This document shows positions 27,740-36,760 of a DNA stretch of 64,000 nt, one piece after another. The DNA comes from an uncultured Eubacteriales bacterium (GTDB lineage: Bacteria > Bacillota > Clostridia > Oscillospirales > CAG-272), in the NCBI GenBank assembly GCA_934446065.1, contig CAKSDP010000002.1, positions 37,723-101,722 on the forward strand, in the 5' to 3' direction. The position numbers and the translations under genes are program-made. The notes beneath the pieces were generated by a model. That model had not been told where the DNA came from. It saw only the letters and a program-made list of their open reading frames with translations, and did not search any database. The stretch's first letter is position 1, and the number at the start of each line of letters is the position of its first letter.

Positions 27740-28657
27740 TCAGCTTGTGATAAATTCTCTTGCTGCGACAGCCGCCGCAGCTCCGTCGGACAGTGCCGTG
27801 ACGATCTGCCGCAGTGATTTTGTGCGTATATCTCCTGCGGCGAACACGCCGGATACTGCGGTCCTTGTGTCCTCTCCGGCGATTATATATCCCGAAGGAT
27901 CAAGCGGAACCTGTCCGCGCCAGATCTCGCTTGCGGGGATACGCCCGATCGCCGCAAACACGGCTTCGCACTCAAGAAGCTGTGTTTCGTTTGTAACATT
28001 ATTTTTTATGCGCAGCGCCTTGACTCGCGAATCTGCGAGTATCTCTGCCGCTTCGCTGCTGTACATGAGTCTTACATTTCGTGCGATGAGCTTTTCTTCG
28101 TATTCCGGAACGCGCAGGCGCTCGCCCCGGTGGATGAGGTACACCTCATCGGCGATGGCGCTGAGGTGGAGAGCATCCGATACGGCACTGCGTCCGCCGC
28201 CGATCACCGCACAGCGCTTCCCTTTCGCTATCCGTCCGTCGCATTCCGCGCAGTATGACAGACCGTGTCCCCGCGCCTCTTTCTCTCCCGGAATATCGAG
28301 TGCACGGGGATGTGCCCCTGTCGCGATGATGATGCTTCGCGACAGATGGCGCTCGCCGTCGGCTGTGACAGCCTTGATCTTGCCGCAGACATCCGCGTGA
28401 ATCACATCGGAGTACGTTATGGCAACGCCGGCGGCAGATACGCACTCTGTCATACGCTCTGCTATATCCGCTCCGGCAATGCCGCGTGCGAATCCCGGAA
28501 GATTGTCAATTGATGAGGCTTCCGCCATCTGACCGCCGCAGCCGAGCCTTTCAAATAGGCGCACGCTCATACCCGAATCTGCCGCGTATATTGCGGCGCA
28601 CATTCCGGCAGGTCCTGCACCGACGACCGTTACGTCGTATATATTTCTGCTTGTCAT
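27740..28657 (-). CDS. trxB: Thioredoxin-disulfide reductase
   Basis: FAD/NADPH flavoenzyme that reduces thioredoxin, 305 aa. The FAD-binding motif GAGPAGMCAA is near residue 13, the redox pair CAEC (Cys136, Cys139) follows, and the NADPH motif is GGGRSAVSDA. The C-terminal FAD segment GVFAAGDIRTKSLRQI is also present. CAEC replaces the common CATC. The start overlaps the stop of the upstream thioredoxin gene by 4 nt, giving a thioredoxin-reductase pair. Confidence 0.93.
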   Translation of the reverse strand: MTSRNIYDVTVVGAGPAGMCAAIYAADSGMSVRLFERLGCGGQMAEASSIDNLPGFARGIAGADIAERMTECVSAAGVAITYSDVIHADVCGKIKAVTADGERHLSRSIIIATGAHPRALDIPGEKEARGHGLSYCAECDGRIAKGKRCAVIGGGRSAVSDALHLSAIADEVYLIHRGERLRVPEYEEKLIARNVRLMYSSEAAEILADSRVKALRIKNNVTNETQLLECEAVFAAIGRIPASEIWRGQVPLDPSGYIIAGEDTRTAVSGVFAAGDIRTKSLRQIVTALSDGAAAAVAAREFITS

Positions 28658-28971
28658 ACGATCCCGCCCGCACGCAAAAATGCGCGTATCTGCGCTCCCG
28701 ATTCCGGTCCGATGAGACTTCCCGTCGCTTCCCCGTTCATGAACAGCATAAACGCCGGTATGGATTCGACTTCGTATTTTGCGGCAGTGTGCGGATCGCG
28801 GTCGATATCGACACGCACTACCCGGACGCGCCCGTCAAACTCATGCTCTATGCGATCAAGCGCAGGCTCGATCCTGCGGCAATACCCGCACCATTCGGCT
28901 GAAAATTCGGCGAGCACCGGAAGCTCTGTTCCGCTTATCGCGTCCTGAATACTGTCTTTTTCGGTATTCAT
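28654..28971 (-). CDS. Thioredoxin-fold protein with WCGYC active site
   Basis: A 105-aa protein with a full thioredoxin fold: VLAEFSAEWCGYCRRIEP, a VRVVRVDIDRDP strand-helix, and SIPAFMLFMNGE with the cis-Pro. The active site is WCGYC (residues 27-31) rather than WCGPC; the intervening residue tunes redox potential, so the protein may favour another role such as disulfide or peroxide chemistry. ATG 28971 follows AGAGGTG by about 9 nt. It is coupled to trxB, its likely reductant. Confidence 0.88.
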   Translation of the reverse strand: MNTEKDSIQDAISGTELPVLAEFSAEWCGYCRRIEPALDRIEHEFDGRVRVVRVDIDRDPHTAAKYEVESIPAFMLFMNGEATGSLIGPESGAQIRAFLRAGGIV

Positions 28972-29065
28972 ATTCTGTGACACCTCTTTCTCTTTTGTGT
29001 GTACTTTTATTTTGCGTAGGTACGCTTGCTTCATACGGTATTTGTATCAAATTTCTCCCGCGCTT

Positions 29066-29074
29066 CATATCATA
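29066..29074 (+). promoter_or_regulatory. Candidate sigma-K type -10 element for dpaAB
   Basis: CATATCATA fits the sigma-K -10 pattern CATANNNTA exactly and lies 47 nt before the dpaA start. The -35 position (ATC about 17 nt upstream) is a poor match to AC. In Bacillus the spoVF (dpaAB) operon is sigma-K dependent, so the position makes sense, but the evidence is one short motif. Confidence 0.4.
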
Positions 29075-29120
29075 ACAGTGAATAACCTTGGCGCCGGTGC
29101 GTCAGGAATCGAGGCAAATT

Positions 29121-30020
29121 TTGAAAAAACTGAAATTCTGTATTGTCGGCGGAGATATGCGTCAGCTTTATCTTGCCGAATATCTTATGAAGTGCGGGTA
29201 CACTGTGAATATCTGCGGCGTTGACAGAAGCCGTGTGCCGGGGGAATCGCTGAGGCGGGTGCGCGGAGCGATACATCCGTGCGAGATGGCGGTGCCGGGG
29301 AGTGGCGTGGTCGTGCTTCCGATACCCGTCTCGCGCGACGGGTTTCACATTTCGACACCGCTTGCGGGCAGTCGGATAAGCTACGAGATTGGCGATATTC
29401 TCGACATTTCCGACTCCGATGCGGTTCTCGCCGGAGGGTATGTTTCCGATTACATACGTGCGCACATTGAGGAGCGGCACATGAAGCTTATCGACTACAA
29501 CGCGTCTGAAATATTTCAGATCCGCAACAGCGTGCCGACAGCGGAGGGCGCGCTCGAGATCGCGATGCGTGAGCTGCCCGTTACCGTTCGCGGCGCGACT
29601 GCGGCGGTGCTCGGCTATGGCAGATGCGGCAAAGCCTTGGCGTCACTTCTGCGCTCGGTCGGAGCCGATGTGATCGTGAGCGCACGGAGTGAACGCGCAC
29701 TTGCTTGGGCGGAGATCGAGGGCTGCCGCACGTCGCTTCTGTCGTCGTTTGCCGATATTGCAGGTGAATGTGATGTGATATTCAATACGATCCCGTATCC
29801 CGTTGTTACGGAGGAAATACTGCTCGCGATGCAGCCGGATTCGCTTTTCATTGACATCGCGTCGCTGCCCGGCGGAATCGTATCGGGTGCAAAGATCCCC
29901 GACGGGATCACGACCATATACGCCGGGGGACTGCCGGGCAAGACTTCCCCGAAGACTGCCGGTGAGACGGTGGGAATGTCCGTTCTCAAGACCCTTGCCG
30001 AAATGGGGGTCGAGATATGA
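29121..30020 (+). CDS. dpaA: Dipicolinate synthase subunit A
   Basis: With DpaB it makes dipicolinic acid, the spore-core chelator, in the mother cell by oxidising a dihydrodipicolinate-pathway intermediate. The N-terminal domain (KLKFCIVGGDMRQLYLAEYL) and the Rossmann NAD(P)-binding segment AVLGYGRCGKALASLLRSVG (near residue 155) are visible. I chose TTG 29121, preceded by GAGG at 29111; it gives 299 aa, close to the 297 of SpoVFA. The stop overlaps the dpaB start by 4 nt. Confidence 0.93.
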   Translation: MKKLKFCIVGGDMRQLYLAEYLMKCGYTVNICGVDRSRVPGESLRRVRGAIHPCEMAVPGSGVVVLPIPVSRDGFHISTPLAGSRISYEIGDILDISDSDAVLAGGYVSDYIRAHIEERHMKLIDYNASEIFQIRNSVPTAEGALEIAMRELPVTVRGATAAVLGYGRCGKALASLLRSVGADVIVSARSERALAWAEIEGCRTSLLSSFADIAGECDVIFNTIPYPVVTEEILLAMQPDSLFIDIASLPGGIVSGAKIPDGITTIYAGGLPGKTSPKTAGETVGMSVLKTLAEMGVEI

Positions 30021-30577
30021 TAGGCTATGCCTTTTGCGGATCGTTCTGCACTCATCGGGCGTCGCTTGCCGCGCTTGAACGGCTTGTGGGCGACGGTCGC
30101 GATATACTTCCCATAATGAGTGAGAACGTATATTCAAGCGATACGCGGTTCGGTACGGCGGCATCACTCATAGCAAAGGTTGAAGAGCTGTGCGGGCGCG
30201 GCATTATTCATACGATAGTTGACGCAGAGCCGATCGGACCGAAGCTCGGGCTTGAAGCTCTTATCATCTCGCCGTGCACGGGCAACACGCTTTCAAAGAT
30301 GGCGCGCGGCATCACCGACAACACGGTAACGATGGCGGCAAAGGCGCATCTGAGGTGCGACAGACCGCTGCTCATTGCGCTTGCGACAAATGACGCCATG
30401 AGCGCAAATCTTTCTTCGATCGGGACGATGCTTCAGCGTAAAAATGTATATTTTGTACCTATGCGGCAGGACGATCCCGTGAAGAAACCGCACTCGCTTG
30501 TAGCCGATATTTCACGCGTTCCCGAGGCACTCGACGCAATGATTGAGGGAAGGCAACTGCGTCCGCTTTTCATCTGA
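30017..30577 (+). CDS. dpaB: Dipicolinate synthase subunit B
   Basis: Flavoprotein-fold subunit (186 aa) of the spore dipicolinate synthase. Family features are the N-terminal IGYAFCGSFCTHRA, IGPKLGLEALIISPCTGNTLSKMARGITD in the flavin-binding region, and VYFVPMRQDDPVKKPHSLV near the C-terminus. It is translationally coupled to dpaA. The pair strongly supports an endospore-forming organism. Confidence 0.94.
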   Translation: MIGYAFCGSFCTHRASLAALERLVGDGRDILPIMSENVYSSDTRFGTAASLIAKVEELCGRGIIHTIVDAEPIGPKLGLEALIISPCTGNTLSKMARGITDNTVTMAAKAHLRCDRPLLIALATNDAMSANLSSIGTMLQRKNVYFVPMRQDDPVKKPHSLVADISRVPEALDAMIEGRQLRPLFI

Positions 30578-30606
30578 CTTATTTCGTAAATATTGCCTAA
30601 ACGCCG

Positions 30607-30635
30607 TTGACATATATCAGGTAAGGTTGTATAAT
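30607..30635 (+). promoter_or_regulatory. Perfect consensus promoter for the aminotransferase
   Basis: TTGACA (30607-30612) and TATAAT (30630-30635) match the sigma-A consensus at all twelve positions with the ideal 17-nt spacer. The start codon is 61 nt downstream. Confidence 0.92.
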
Positions 30636-30696
30636 AGATGTTGTGGACCGCATATTGTCCATATTATGTACGTACAACAAGTGAAAGGAATGAAAA

Positions 30697-32067
30697 ATGA
30701 TGAAAAACTGGGCAAGCGTAGATCCCGCTTCCATCCCCAATCTTGTATCTGCTCAGATACCCGGACCCAAGTCGCAGGAGTATCACGAAAGATGCGCAAA
30801 ATATATGAAGGGTTATTCCAGCCAGGTAAGACTGTTCCCCGTTGCCTTTGAATCCGGCTTCGGCTACACTCTCACCGACGTTGACGGCAATACCTACATT
30901 GACTTCTCCTCCGGTATATACGTAACCGGTCTCGGTCACTGCCATCCGAAGATCAGCGAGGCAGTTGCAGAGCAGGCGAAGAAGCTCATGAACTGCCACG
31001 ACTTTACCACTAAGGTAAAGATGGAGCTTGTTGAAAAGCTTCACGAGATTACCGGCGGACGCTTTGCGGGATTCCAGTTCTACGATTCCGGTACGACTGC
31101 GGTTGAGGCAGGTTTGAGATGCGCAAGAGCTGCATCCGGCAAGCAGGAATTCATCTCCTTCTGGAGAGACTTCCACGGCAAGTCCCTCGGCTCCAACTCT
31201 CTTGCAGTCGTCGGCGCAGATACCCACATGAGAGCACCCGGCTTTATGCTTGCTCCCAGACCCAATCCGTACCGTGACGTTTTCGGCAGAACTCCCGAGG
31301 AAGCATGGAAGGATTCATCTCCCTACATAAATATGCTCAAGGGCATTCTTGACAACGAGTGCGCAAGCGGCGGCAAGAACGTTGCTGCTATCGTATTTGA
31401 GCCTGTTCAGGGCTGGGGCGGCTCCGTCGTTCCTCCTCCGGACTATATTCCCGCACTCCGCAAGCTCTGCGACGAAAGAGGAATCCTCCTGTTCGCAGAC
31501 GAGGTTCTCAACTGTATGGCGAGAACCGGCAAATGGCTTGCTATGGATCACTGGGATGTTACGGCTGACCTTACCACTCTCGGCAAGGGCTTCGGCAACG
31601 GCTTCCCCGTTACCTGCCTTGCAGTTTCCGAGGAACTCGCTCCCTCGATCGAGAAGATCTCCGCATCCTCGAGCTACGGCGGAAACCCCATGGCTTGCGC
31701 AGCAGCTCTTGAGTCCATCAAGGTCATCGAGGAGGAAAACCTCAACGAGAGAAGTGAGCATCTCGGTAACATCATGCTTGCAAAGATGAAGGAAATGATG
31801 GCAGAGCATCCCATCATCGGTGATGTACGCGCTCTCGGCTGCCTCCAGGCAATTGAGATCGTTAAGGACAGAGACACCAAGGAACCTTTCGTCGAGGCAG
31901 GTCAGATGATCTACAAGAAGGCGTTTGAAAAGGGTCTTGCTTGGGTTCCCTCCGGTCACATCCTCAGAATGTCTCCTCCCATGATCCTCGACGACGAGGT
32001 TGCACTCAAGGGTCTTGACATAATCGAAGAGGCTGTTGCCGAGACCGAGAAGCATTTCGGCTATTAA
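30697..32067 (+). CDS. Class III pyridoxal-phosphate aminotransferase (GabT-like)
   Basis: A 456-aa aspartate-aminotransferase-fold enzyme that uses an omega-amino donor or acceptor (4-aminobutyrate, ornithine or a similar compound). The PLP-binding region shows FYDSGTTAVEAGLRCARAASG, the LLFADEVLNCMARTG segment with the conserved Asp, and the Schiff-base Lys in TLGKGFGNGFP. The substrate cannot be read from sequence. Codon use is strongly biased to C-ending and AAG codons, unlike dpaAB, and with the perfect promoter indicates high expression. It stands alone, between dpaB and a terminator. Confidence 0.88.
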   Translation: MMKNWASVDPASIPNLVSAQIPGPKSQEYHERCAKYMKGYSSQVRLFPVAFESGFGYTLTDVDGNTYIDFSSGIYVTGLGHCHPKISEAVAEQAKKLMNCHDFTTKVKMELVEKLHEITGGRFAGFQFYDSGTTAVEAGLRCARAASGKQEFISFWRDFHGKSLGSNSLAVVGADTHMRAPGFMLAPRPNPYRDVFGRTPEEAWKDSSPYINMLKGILDNECASGGKNVAAIVFEPVQGWGGSVVPPPDYIPALRKLCDERGILLFADEVLNCMARTGKWLAMDHWDVTADLTTLGKGFGNGFPVTCLAVSEELAPSIEKISASSSYGGNPMACAAALESIKVIEEENLNERSEHLGNIMLAKMKEMMAEHPIIGDVRALGCLQAIEIVKDRDTKEPFVEAGQMIYKKAFEKGLAWVPSGHILRMSPPMILDDEVALKGLDIIEEAVAETEKHFGY

Positions 32068-32087
32068 TAATTGAGTTTATAAGAAAA

Positions 32088-32117
32088 AACGGGTTGCCGT
32101 ACGGCAACCCGTTCTTT
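32088..32117. terminator. Bidirectional terminator after the aminotransferase gene
   Basis: Perfect 13-base arms AACGGGTTGCCGT and ACGGCAACCCGTT adjoin directly, flanked by AAAAA upstream and CTTTTAT downstream. It serves the two convergent genes. Confidence 0.85.
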
Positions 32118-33412
32118 TATGCTTTTCTTATGCTGTAAAGCGAATTCATTACCGCCCACAGTGCCGGGAAATAGTTCATTATATTCCACACGCTGCCGCC
32201 GGCGAGCGCGTATTCGTTCATCAGACGCAGCTTTGCGTCCATACTGCGCGCATCGTCAAACCACACCTCGTGCTCGACCGCACGGCTTCCCTCTCGCTCA
32301 AAGTATGTGAAAAACGGAGTCGCCGCCTGCTCGTCGTGCTGTATTTCGGCGTTCTTTGCGATCGCGAGATTCACTGCGGCGACGTTTGAGAGCGATTTTG
32401 CACGGCTTTCTCCGCGCACGTACGGCAGAGTCCAGTTATAGCCGTAATTCGGTATTCCCATAAGAACCTTTGCCTGTGGGATCCGGCTTACCGCGTATTC
32501 GAGCACTCGTCTGACCTCGCCTATCGGTGCCACCGCCATCGGCGGGCCGTAAGTATAGCCCCACTCGTATGTCATTACAAGCGATTTGTCGGCGACGGCG
32601 CCGAGCGCGGCATAATCGTGCCCCTCGTAAAGGAGTCCCGGCTGTGTGTCCGAGGTTTTCGGCGCGAGCGAGACGAACAGCTCGTATCCGGACGGAAGTG
32701 CCGCGCGTATTATTTCGAGGAAACGCACATAGTCATCGGCAAGGTTTGGCTCAATATACTCGAAATCCACGTCGATACCGCCGTATCCGCGGTTCTGCAT
32801 CGTTTGCACAGCGGCATTGGCGATCGCGCGTGAAAGTGATTCGTCGGATATTATTTTCCCCGCAAGCTCCGATGAGAACGTACCTTTGTCGGTGAGCGAC
32901 GTAAGCATCATCAGAGGAACCGTGCCGTATTCACGCGCGAGAGTGATAAGCTCGCTCTCGTTTCCGCCGGACGGCGGCACAAGCGTTCCGTCCGGACGTA
33001 TCCCGTATGTAAACACAGAAAGATACGTCAGGTACGGCAGCGTTCTACGCAATGTATCAGGATCAATGAAGGGATACGCGTAGCCGTTAACCGCAATCTC
33101 TCCGAGCGGCGGTGTATCAAAGCGGATGTTCAGCGTTTGACCGGGGTAGATCAGCGTTTTTCCGCCGAGCGCGGGATTGTTCTGCCACAGCTCGTTCAGC
33201 GTAACTCCGAAGCTTCGTGCAATGCCCTCAAGCGTATCGCCTCCGCGCACGGTGTATGTTTCGGTCGGATAGAGAATCACAAGCGTCTGCCCTACCGCAA
33301 GCTTGCCGGGATCGGTGATCCCGTTGTCGGCTATGATACGCGCTGGCGTTGTGCTGTATTCCTTTGCGATCGAATAGATGGAGTCGCCCGCTCTCACAGT
33401 ATGTATTACCAA
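32117..33412 (-). CDS. LysM and GH18 domain protein, YaaH/SleL-type spore germination hydrolase
   Basis: A 431-aa protein with two N-terminal LysM domains (about residues 3-47 and 52-97) that bind peptidoglycan, followed by a glycoside hydrolase 18 barrel. The barrel motif GGIDVDFE (211-218) provides the catalytic Glu218. This architecture is that of YaaH/SleL cortical-fragment lytic enzymes, found on spores and degrading cortex during germination. No signal peptide is seen, as usual for these coat-associated proteins. The start is TTG 33412, 12 nt after GAGAGG. Confidence 0.87.
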   Translation of the reverse strand: MVIHTVRAGDSIYSIAKEYSTTPARIIADNGITDPGKLAVGQTLVILYPTETYTVRGGDTLEGIARSFGVTLNELWQNNPALGGKTLIYPGQTLNIRFDTPPLGEIAVNGYAYPFIDPDTLRRTLPYLTYLSVFTYGIRPDGTLVPPSGGNESELITLAREYGTVPLMMLTSLTDKGTFSSELAGKIISDESLSRAIANAAVQTMQNRGYGGIDVDFEYIEPNLADDYVRFLEIIRAALPSGYELFVSLAPKTSDTQPGLLYEGHDYAALGAVADKSLVMTYEWGYTYGPPMAVAPIGEVRRVLEYAVSRIPQAKVLMGIPNYGYNWTLPYVRGESRAKSLSNVAAVNLAIAKNAEIQHDEQAATPFFTYFEREGSRAVEHEVWFDDARSMDAKLRLMNEYALAGGSVWNIMNYFPALWAVMNSLYSIRKA

Positions 33413-33565
33413 AATCAGATCATTCCTCTCGTTTTGTTTTTGCCTCTCTTGAAGCCGTCAGATACATTATATGCAGAAAAACGGCTGATGTTCACAGAGA
33501 AACGGTGAATTATTCTTGCGCATGGTGGGAATAATCGGAATGAAACCCAAACGGAGGTATGAATT

Positions 33566-34864
33566 ATGAAACTCAGAAACAAAATCGAGAAAATTACGGC
33601 GCGTGAGATCATAGATTCACGCGGAAACCCGACGGTCGAAGCCGTAGTCTGCACAACACACGGATTTGCCGGACGTGCAGCGGTTCCGTCGGGCGCGTCG
33701 ACCGGAGCACATGAGGCGCACGAGCTTCGCGACGGGGATGAATCGAGATTCGGCGGGCGCGGCGTTACAGAGGCTGTGGAAAACATAAACGGAGTGATCT
33801 GCCGCGAGCTTTCCGGAATGCCGCTGTCTCAGTCGGCGATAGATGAGGCGATGATATCGCTCGACGGTACGGAGAATAAGGAGGATCTCGGCGCGAACGC
33901 CATCCTTGCAGTTTCGCTTGCTGCGGCAAGAGCGGGCGCGGCGTCGCAGCGAATCCCGCTTTACCGCTATCTCGGCGGCGTCAATGCAGTACGCCTTCCC
34001 GTGCCGATGATGAACGTGATAAACGGAGGGGCGCACGCATCGAATGATCTTGACGTACAGGAATTCATGATCATGCCGATGGGATTTGAACGGTACGGCG
34101 ACGCGCTCCGTGCGGGCTGCGAAATATATGCGACGTTGGCAAAGATACTGAAGGCAGATGGAAAAAGCACCGGTGTGGGTGATGAGGGCGGTTTTGCGCC
34201 GGATCTCGGCTCGGAGAGCGAGGCTCTCGACTATCTGTGCCGCGCCATAAGTGAAGCCGGATATAGCACCGACGAGGTAAAGCTTGCGCTTGACGCTGCT
34301 GCAAGCGAATGGCAGGCGGGCGGCGGATACAAGCTCCCGAAATCAGGCGACAGATTTACCTCGGCTGAGCTTTGTGCGAAATTTGCCGAGCTTTCTGAGA
34401 AGTATCCGATTGTGTCAATCGAGGATCCGCTGGGTGAGGACGATTTTGACGGCTGGCACACGATGACGGAGAAGCTCGGATCAAAGACGATGCTTGTCGG
34501 AGACGATCTGTTCGTGACGAACACCAAGCGGCTTTGTCGCGGAATCTCGCTCGGCGCTGCGAACGCTATTCTCATCAAGCCGAATCAGATCGGTACGCTG
34601 ACGGAGACGCTCAATGTGTGCCGCATGGCGAGAGACAACGGATACAGATTTATAATATCACACAGAAGCGGTGAGACGCCCGACAGCTTTATATCGGACA
34701 TCGCCGTGGCGCTCGGCGGCGGGTTTATCAAGGCGGGTGCGCCGTGCCGCGGTGAGCGTGTTGCAAAATATAACCGCCTGCTTGAGATCGAAGCGGAGCT
34801 TGGGCGCGGCGCTGAATACGGTGTGCGTGATCTCTCCTGCGTGAGCGAGCATTCGTACAGCTGA
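33566..34864 (+). CDS. eno: Enolase
   Basis: Converts 2-phosphoglycerate to PEP in glycolysis. Motifs are the N-terminal REIIDSRGNPTVEA, the AAVPSGASTGAHEA loop, metal ligands in SIEDPLGEDDFDGW and VGDDLFVTN, and the active-site Lys regions KPNQIGTLTET and ISHRSGETPDSFISD. A GGAGG site stands before the ATG. Length (432 aa) is normal. It is a single gene rather than part of a gap-pgk-tpi-gpm-eno cluster. Confidence 0.96.
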   Translation: MKLRNKIEKITAREIIDSRGNPTVEAVVCTTHGFAGRAAVPSGASTGAHEAHELRDGDESRFGGRGVTEAVENINGVICRELSGMPLSQSAIDEAMISLDGTENKEDLGANAILAVSLAAARAGAASQRIPLYRYLGGVNAVRLPVPMMNVINGGAHASNDLDVQEFMIMPMGFERYGDALRAGCEIYATLAKILKADGKSTGVGDEGGFAPDLGSESEALDYLCRAISEAGYSTDEVKLALDAAASEWQAGGGYKLPKSGDRFTSAELCAKFAELSEKYPIVSIEDPLGEDDFDGWHTMTEKLGSKTMLVGDDLFVTNTKRLCRGISLGAANAILIKPNQIGTLTETLNVCRMARDNGYRFIISHRSGETPDSFISDIAVALGGGFIKAGAPCRGERVAKYNRLLEIEAELGRGAEYGVRDLSCVSEHSYS

Positions 34865-34952
34865 GCACACTGATTTCGGCGGTATTGATTTTGTCGCCTT
34901 TTTGTGGTATTATTTGATTATAATATCTTGATCGGAGGCTCTGCTTTCTACC

Positions 34953-36722
34953 ATGGGTGAAAATCAACGCCGTTTCCGGCTGCCTGTCGGCATCATCTTT
35001 GTTTTGTCGATGGTTATTGCGTTCTCCGTGTTCTTTTACAGCGATATTTCCGACACGCTTGACAATGCAGTTATGCTCGGCGAGGCGACGGTGCGCGGAC
35101 GTTTTTTCAATTATTACGAATATGCGGCGACAAACCTCTCCAAATATACCGCATATGCCGCAAACTACAACGTGCTTCTGTATGTGCTCTTTTTGATATG
35201 GAATCTTCCGACATTTATCATTCACATGATAACCAGATTCGATTATATGACATCTATCCCGGCGCTAATGTGGTGCAAAGGCATTGTTGCTCTGTCCCTT
35301 GTCGGAATATTTATCATGTCGCGGAAAATTGCAGCCGAACTCGGCGCGGGCGAGCGGCGTGGTTTTCTTGCCGGATTTCTTTCCGTCTCATCCTGCGCCT
35401 TGCTCATGTCGGCTATGATCGCGAGTCAGTACGACTCAATCGCGCTGTTCTTTATGTTGTGCGGAATGTACTTCTACCTGAAAAAGAACACGCGGATGTT
35501 TGTCATCATGTTCGGGATCGCAATACCGTTGAAAATGTTTGCGCTGTTTATCCTATTGCCGCTGCTTCTTTTACGGGAGAAGAATCTTCTTCGGGCAGCC
35601 GTCATCGGTGCGATCACGTTTATCCCGAAGATACTTTGCGAGCTTCCTTTCAGAGGCGATCCGTATTTTACTGCGGCGCTCGGTTCACAGAACGGAGACG
35701 CGGCAGAGCTTATTCTCGGCGCTAATCTGAAGCTCGGCGATATATCGCTGAATCTTTTTGTTGCGGCGTATTTTATCATCTGCATTTTTGCATATCTGAG
35801 CAGCGACGAGAGCGGATACGGCGCGGTGTATTATTCGTTTGCGGTATTTGTGGCGCTTGTGGTCCTTGTGCCGATACGCTCGTACTGGCTGATACTGTAT
35901 ACTCCGTTTCTCGCGATCCTTGCGGCTTTGCGACCGCAGCCTCACGCGATCGGGATACTTGCGGACACCGCCGCCGGTTTCTTCGGTACCATGTATTTTT
36001 TGCAGCACCACTGGATATACAACACAGGTGATATTACAGGCTCGCTCCTTCTCGGCGGAGTAGGTGTGCCCTCCGGGTATACCGAAAAATACGGGTCGTA
36101 TCGTGTGCTTGCCGAATCTCTCGGTGGGGACAATGTTCAGTACGCAATGTTTGCGCTGTTTGCGGGGGCGATCGTGTTCTGCCTTGTCATATTCCGCCCG
36201 TCCTGCGCTGCAAAACTTGAGGATGGTGCGGTGATCGCGGGCGAGCGGTATGCAGTCGTTCTTCGGATATTGCTAACGTTTATCGTTACCGCTGTTCTGC
36301 TTTACTCGGCGTTCGCTTCTTTGCCGATGATCCGCTACGGGTCCGACGATATCTCCGACACACGCGGCAGAACCGATCTTTTGGCGGGCGCCACGGCGAC
36401 GGATACTGTTATACTTGACGGGGACACGGTGGTAAACGAGCTTGGAATTCAGTTTTTTCCGAAGAAGATCACGAGAAAAAATCACGAGCTTGTGTGCGTC
36501 GTTCTGATGGACAGCCGCGGCGGCGTAGTTTTCTCCGATTCCTGCGGTGTTTCTCTTGTGCGGGAGGATGAATTTGTCACTTTCAGGATGCCGTCCGTGA
36601 AGCTCCTCGCGTCGGAGAAATACACGCTCACTGTTTCATGCGAGATCCCGAGCGGAAAAGCGAGAGGAAACCTGTACCCTGCCGTAACGGATGACGGAAA
36701 TATTGCAATGTATATGAGATAA
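34953..36722 (+). CDS. Polytopic membrane protein, GT-C glycosyltransferase-like
   Basis: A 589-aa protein with about ten or more membrane segments in residues 10-450, and a soluble C-terminal beta-rich part (about 470-589) after a last membrane segment near 430-450. An early external loop with DNAVMLGEATVRGRFFNYYEYA and the SQYDSIALFFMLCGMYFYLKK segment resemble polyprenol-phosphate-dependent GT-C enzymes (GT39/GT87-like). I cannot assign it firmly. GGAGG lies 14 nt before ATG 34953, longer than usual. It stands alone between eno and trmB. Confidence 0.6.
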   Translation: MGENQRRFRLPVGIIFVLSMVIAFSVFFYSDISDTLDNAVMLGEATVRGRFFNYYEYAATNLSKYTAYAANYNVLLYVLFLIWNLPTFIIHMITRFDYMTSIPALMWCKGIVALSLVGIFIMSRKIAAELGAGERRGFLAGFLSVSSCALLMSAMIASQYDSIALFFMLCGMYFYLKKNTRMFVIMFGIAIPLKMFALFILLPLLLLREKNLLRAAVIGAITFIPKILCELPFRGDPYFTAALGSQNGDAAELILGANLKLGDISLNLFVAAYFIICIFAYLSSDESGYGAVYYSFAVFVALVVLVPIRSYWLILYTPFLAILAALRPQPHAIGILADTAAGFFGTMYFLQHHWIYNTGDITGSLLLGGVGVPSGYTEKYGSYRVLAESLGGDNVQYAMFALFAGAIVFCLVIFRPSCAAKLEDGAVIAGERYAVVLRILLTFIVTAVLLYSAFASLPMIRYGSDDISDTRGRTDLLAGATATDTVILDGDTVVNELGIQFFPKKITRKNHELVCVVLMDSRGGVVFSDSCGVSLVREDEFVTFRMPSVKLLASEKYTLTVSCEIPSGKARGNLYPAVTDDGNIAMYMR

Positions 36723-36725
36723 GAT

Positions 36726-36755
36726 TCGCGGGAGCGGCAATTGCCGCTCCCGCGA
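36726..36755. other. Perfect 30-nt palindrome between convergent genes
   Basis: TCGCGGGAGCGGCAA is followed directly by its exact reverse complement. It lies between the stops of the GT-C-like gene and trmB, where a terminator is expected, but neither strand has a T tract after it. Confidence 0.6.
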
Positions 36756-36760
36756 TAACG

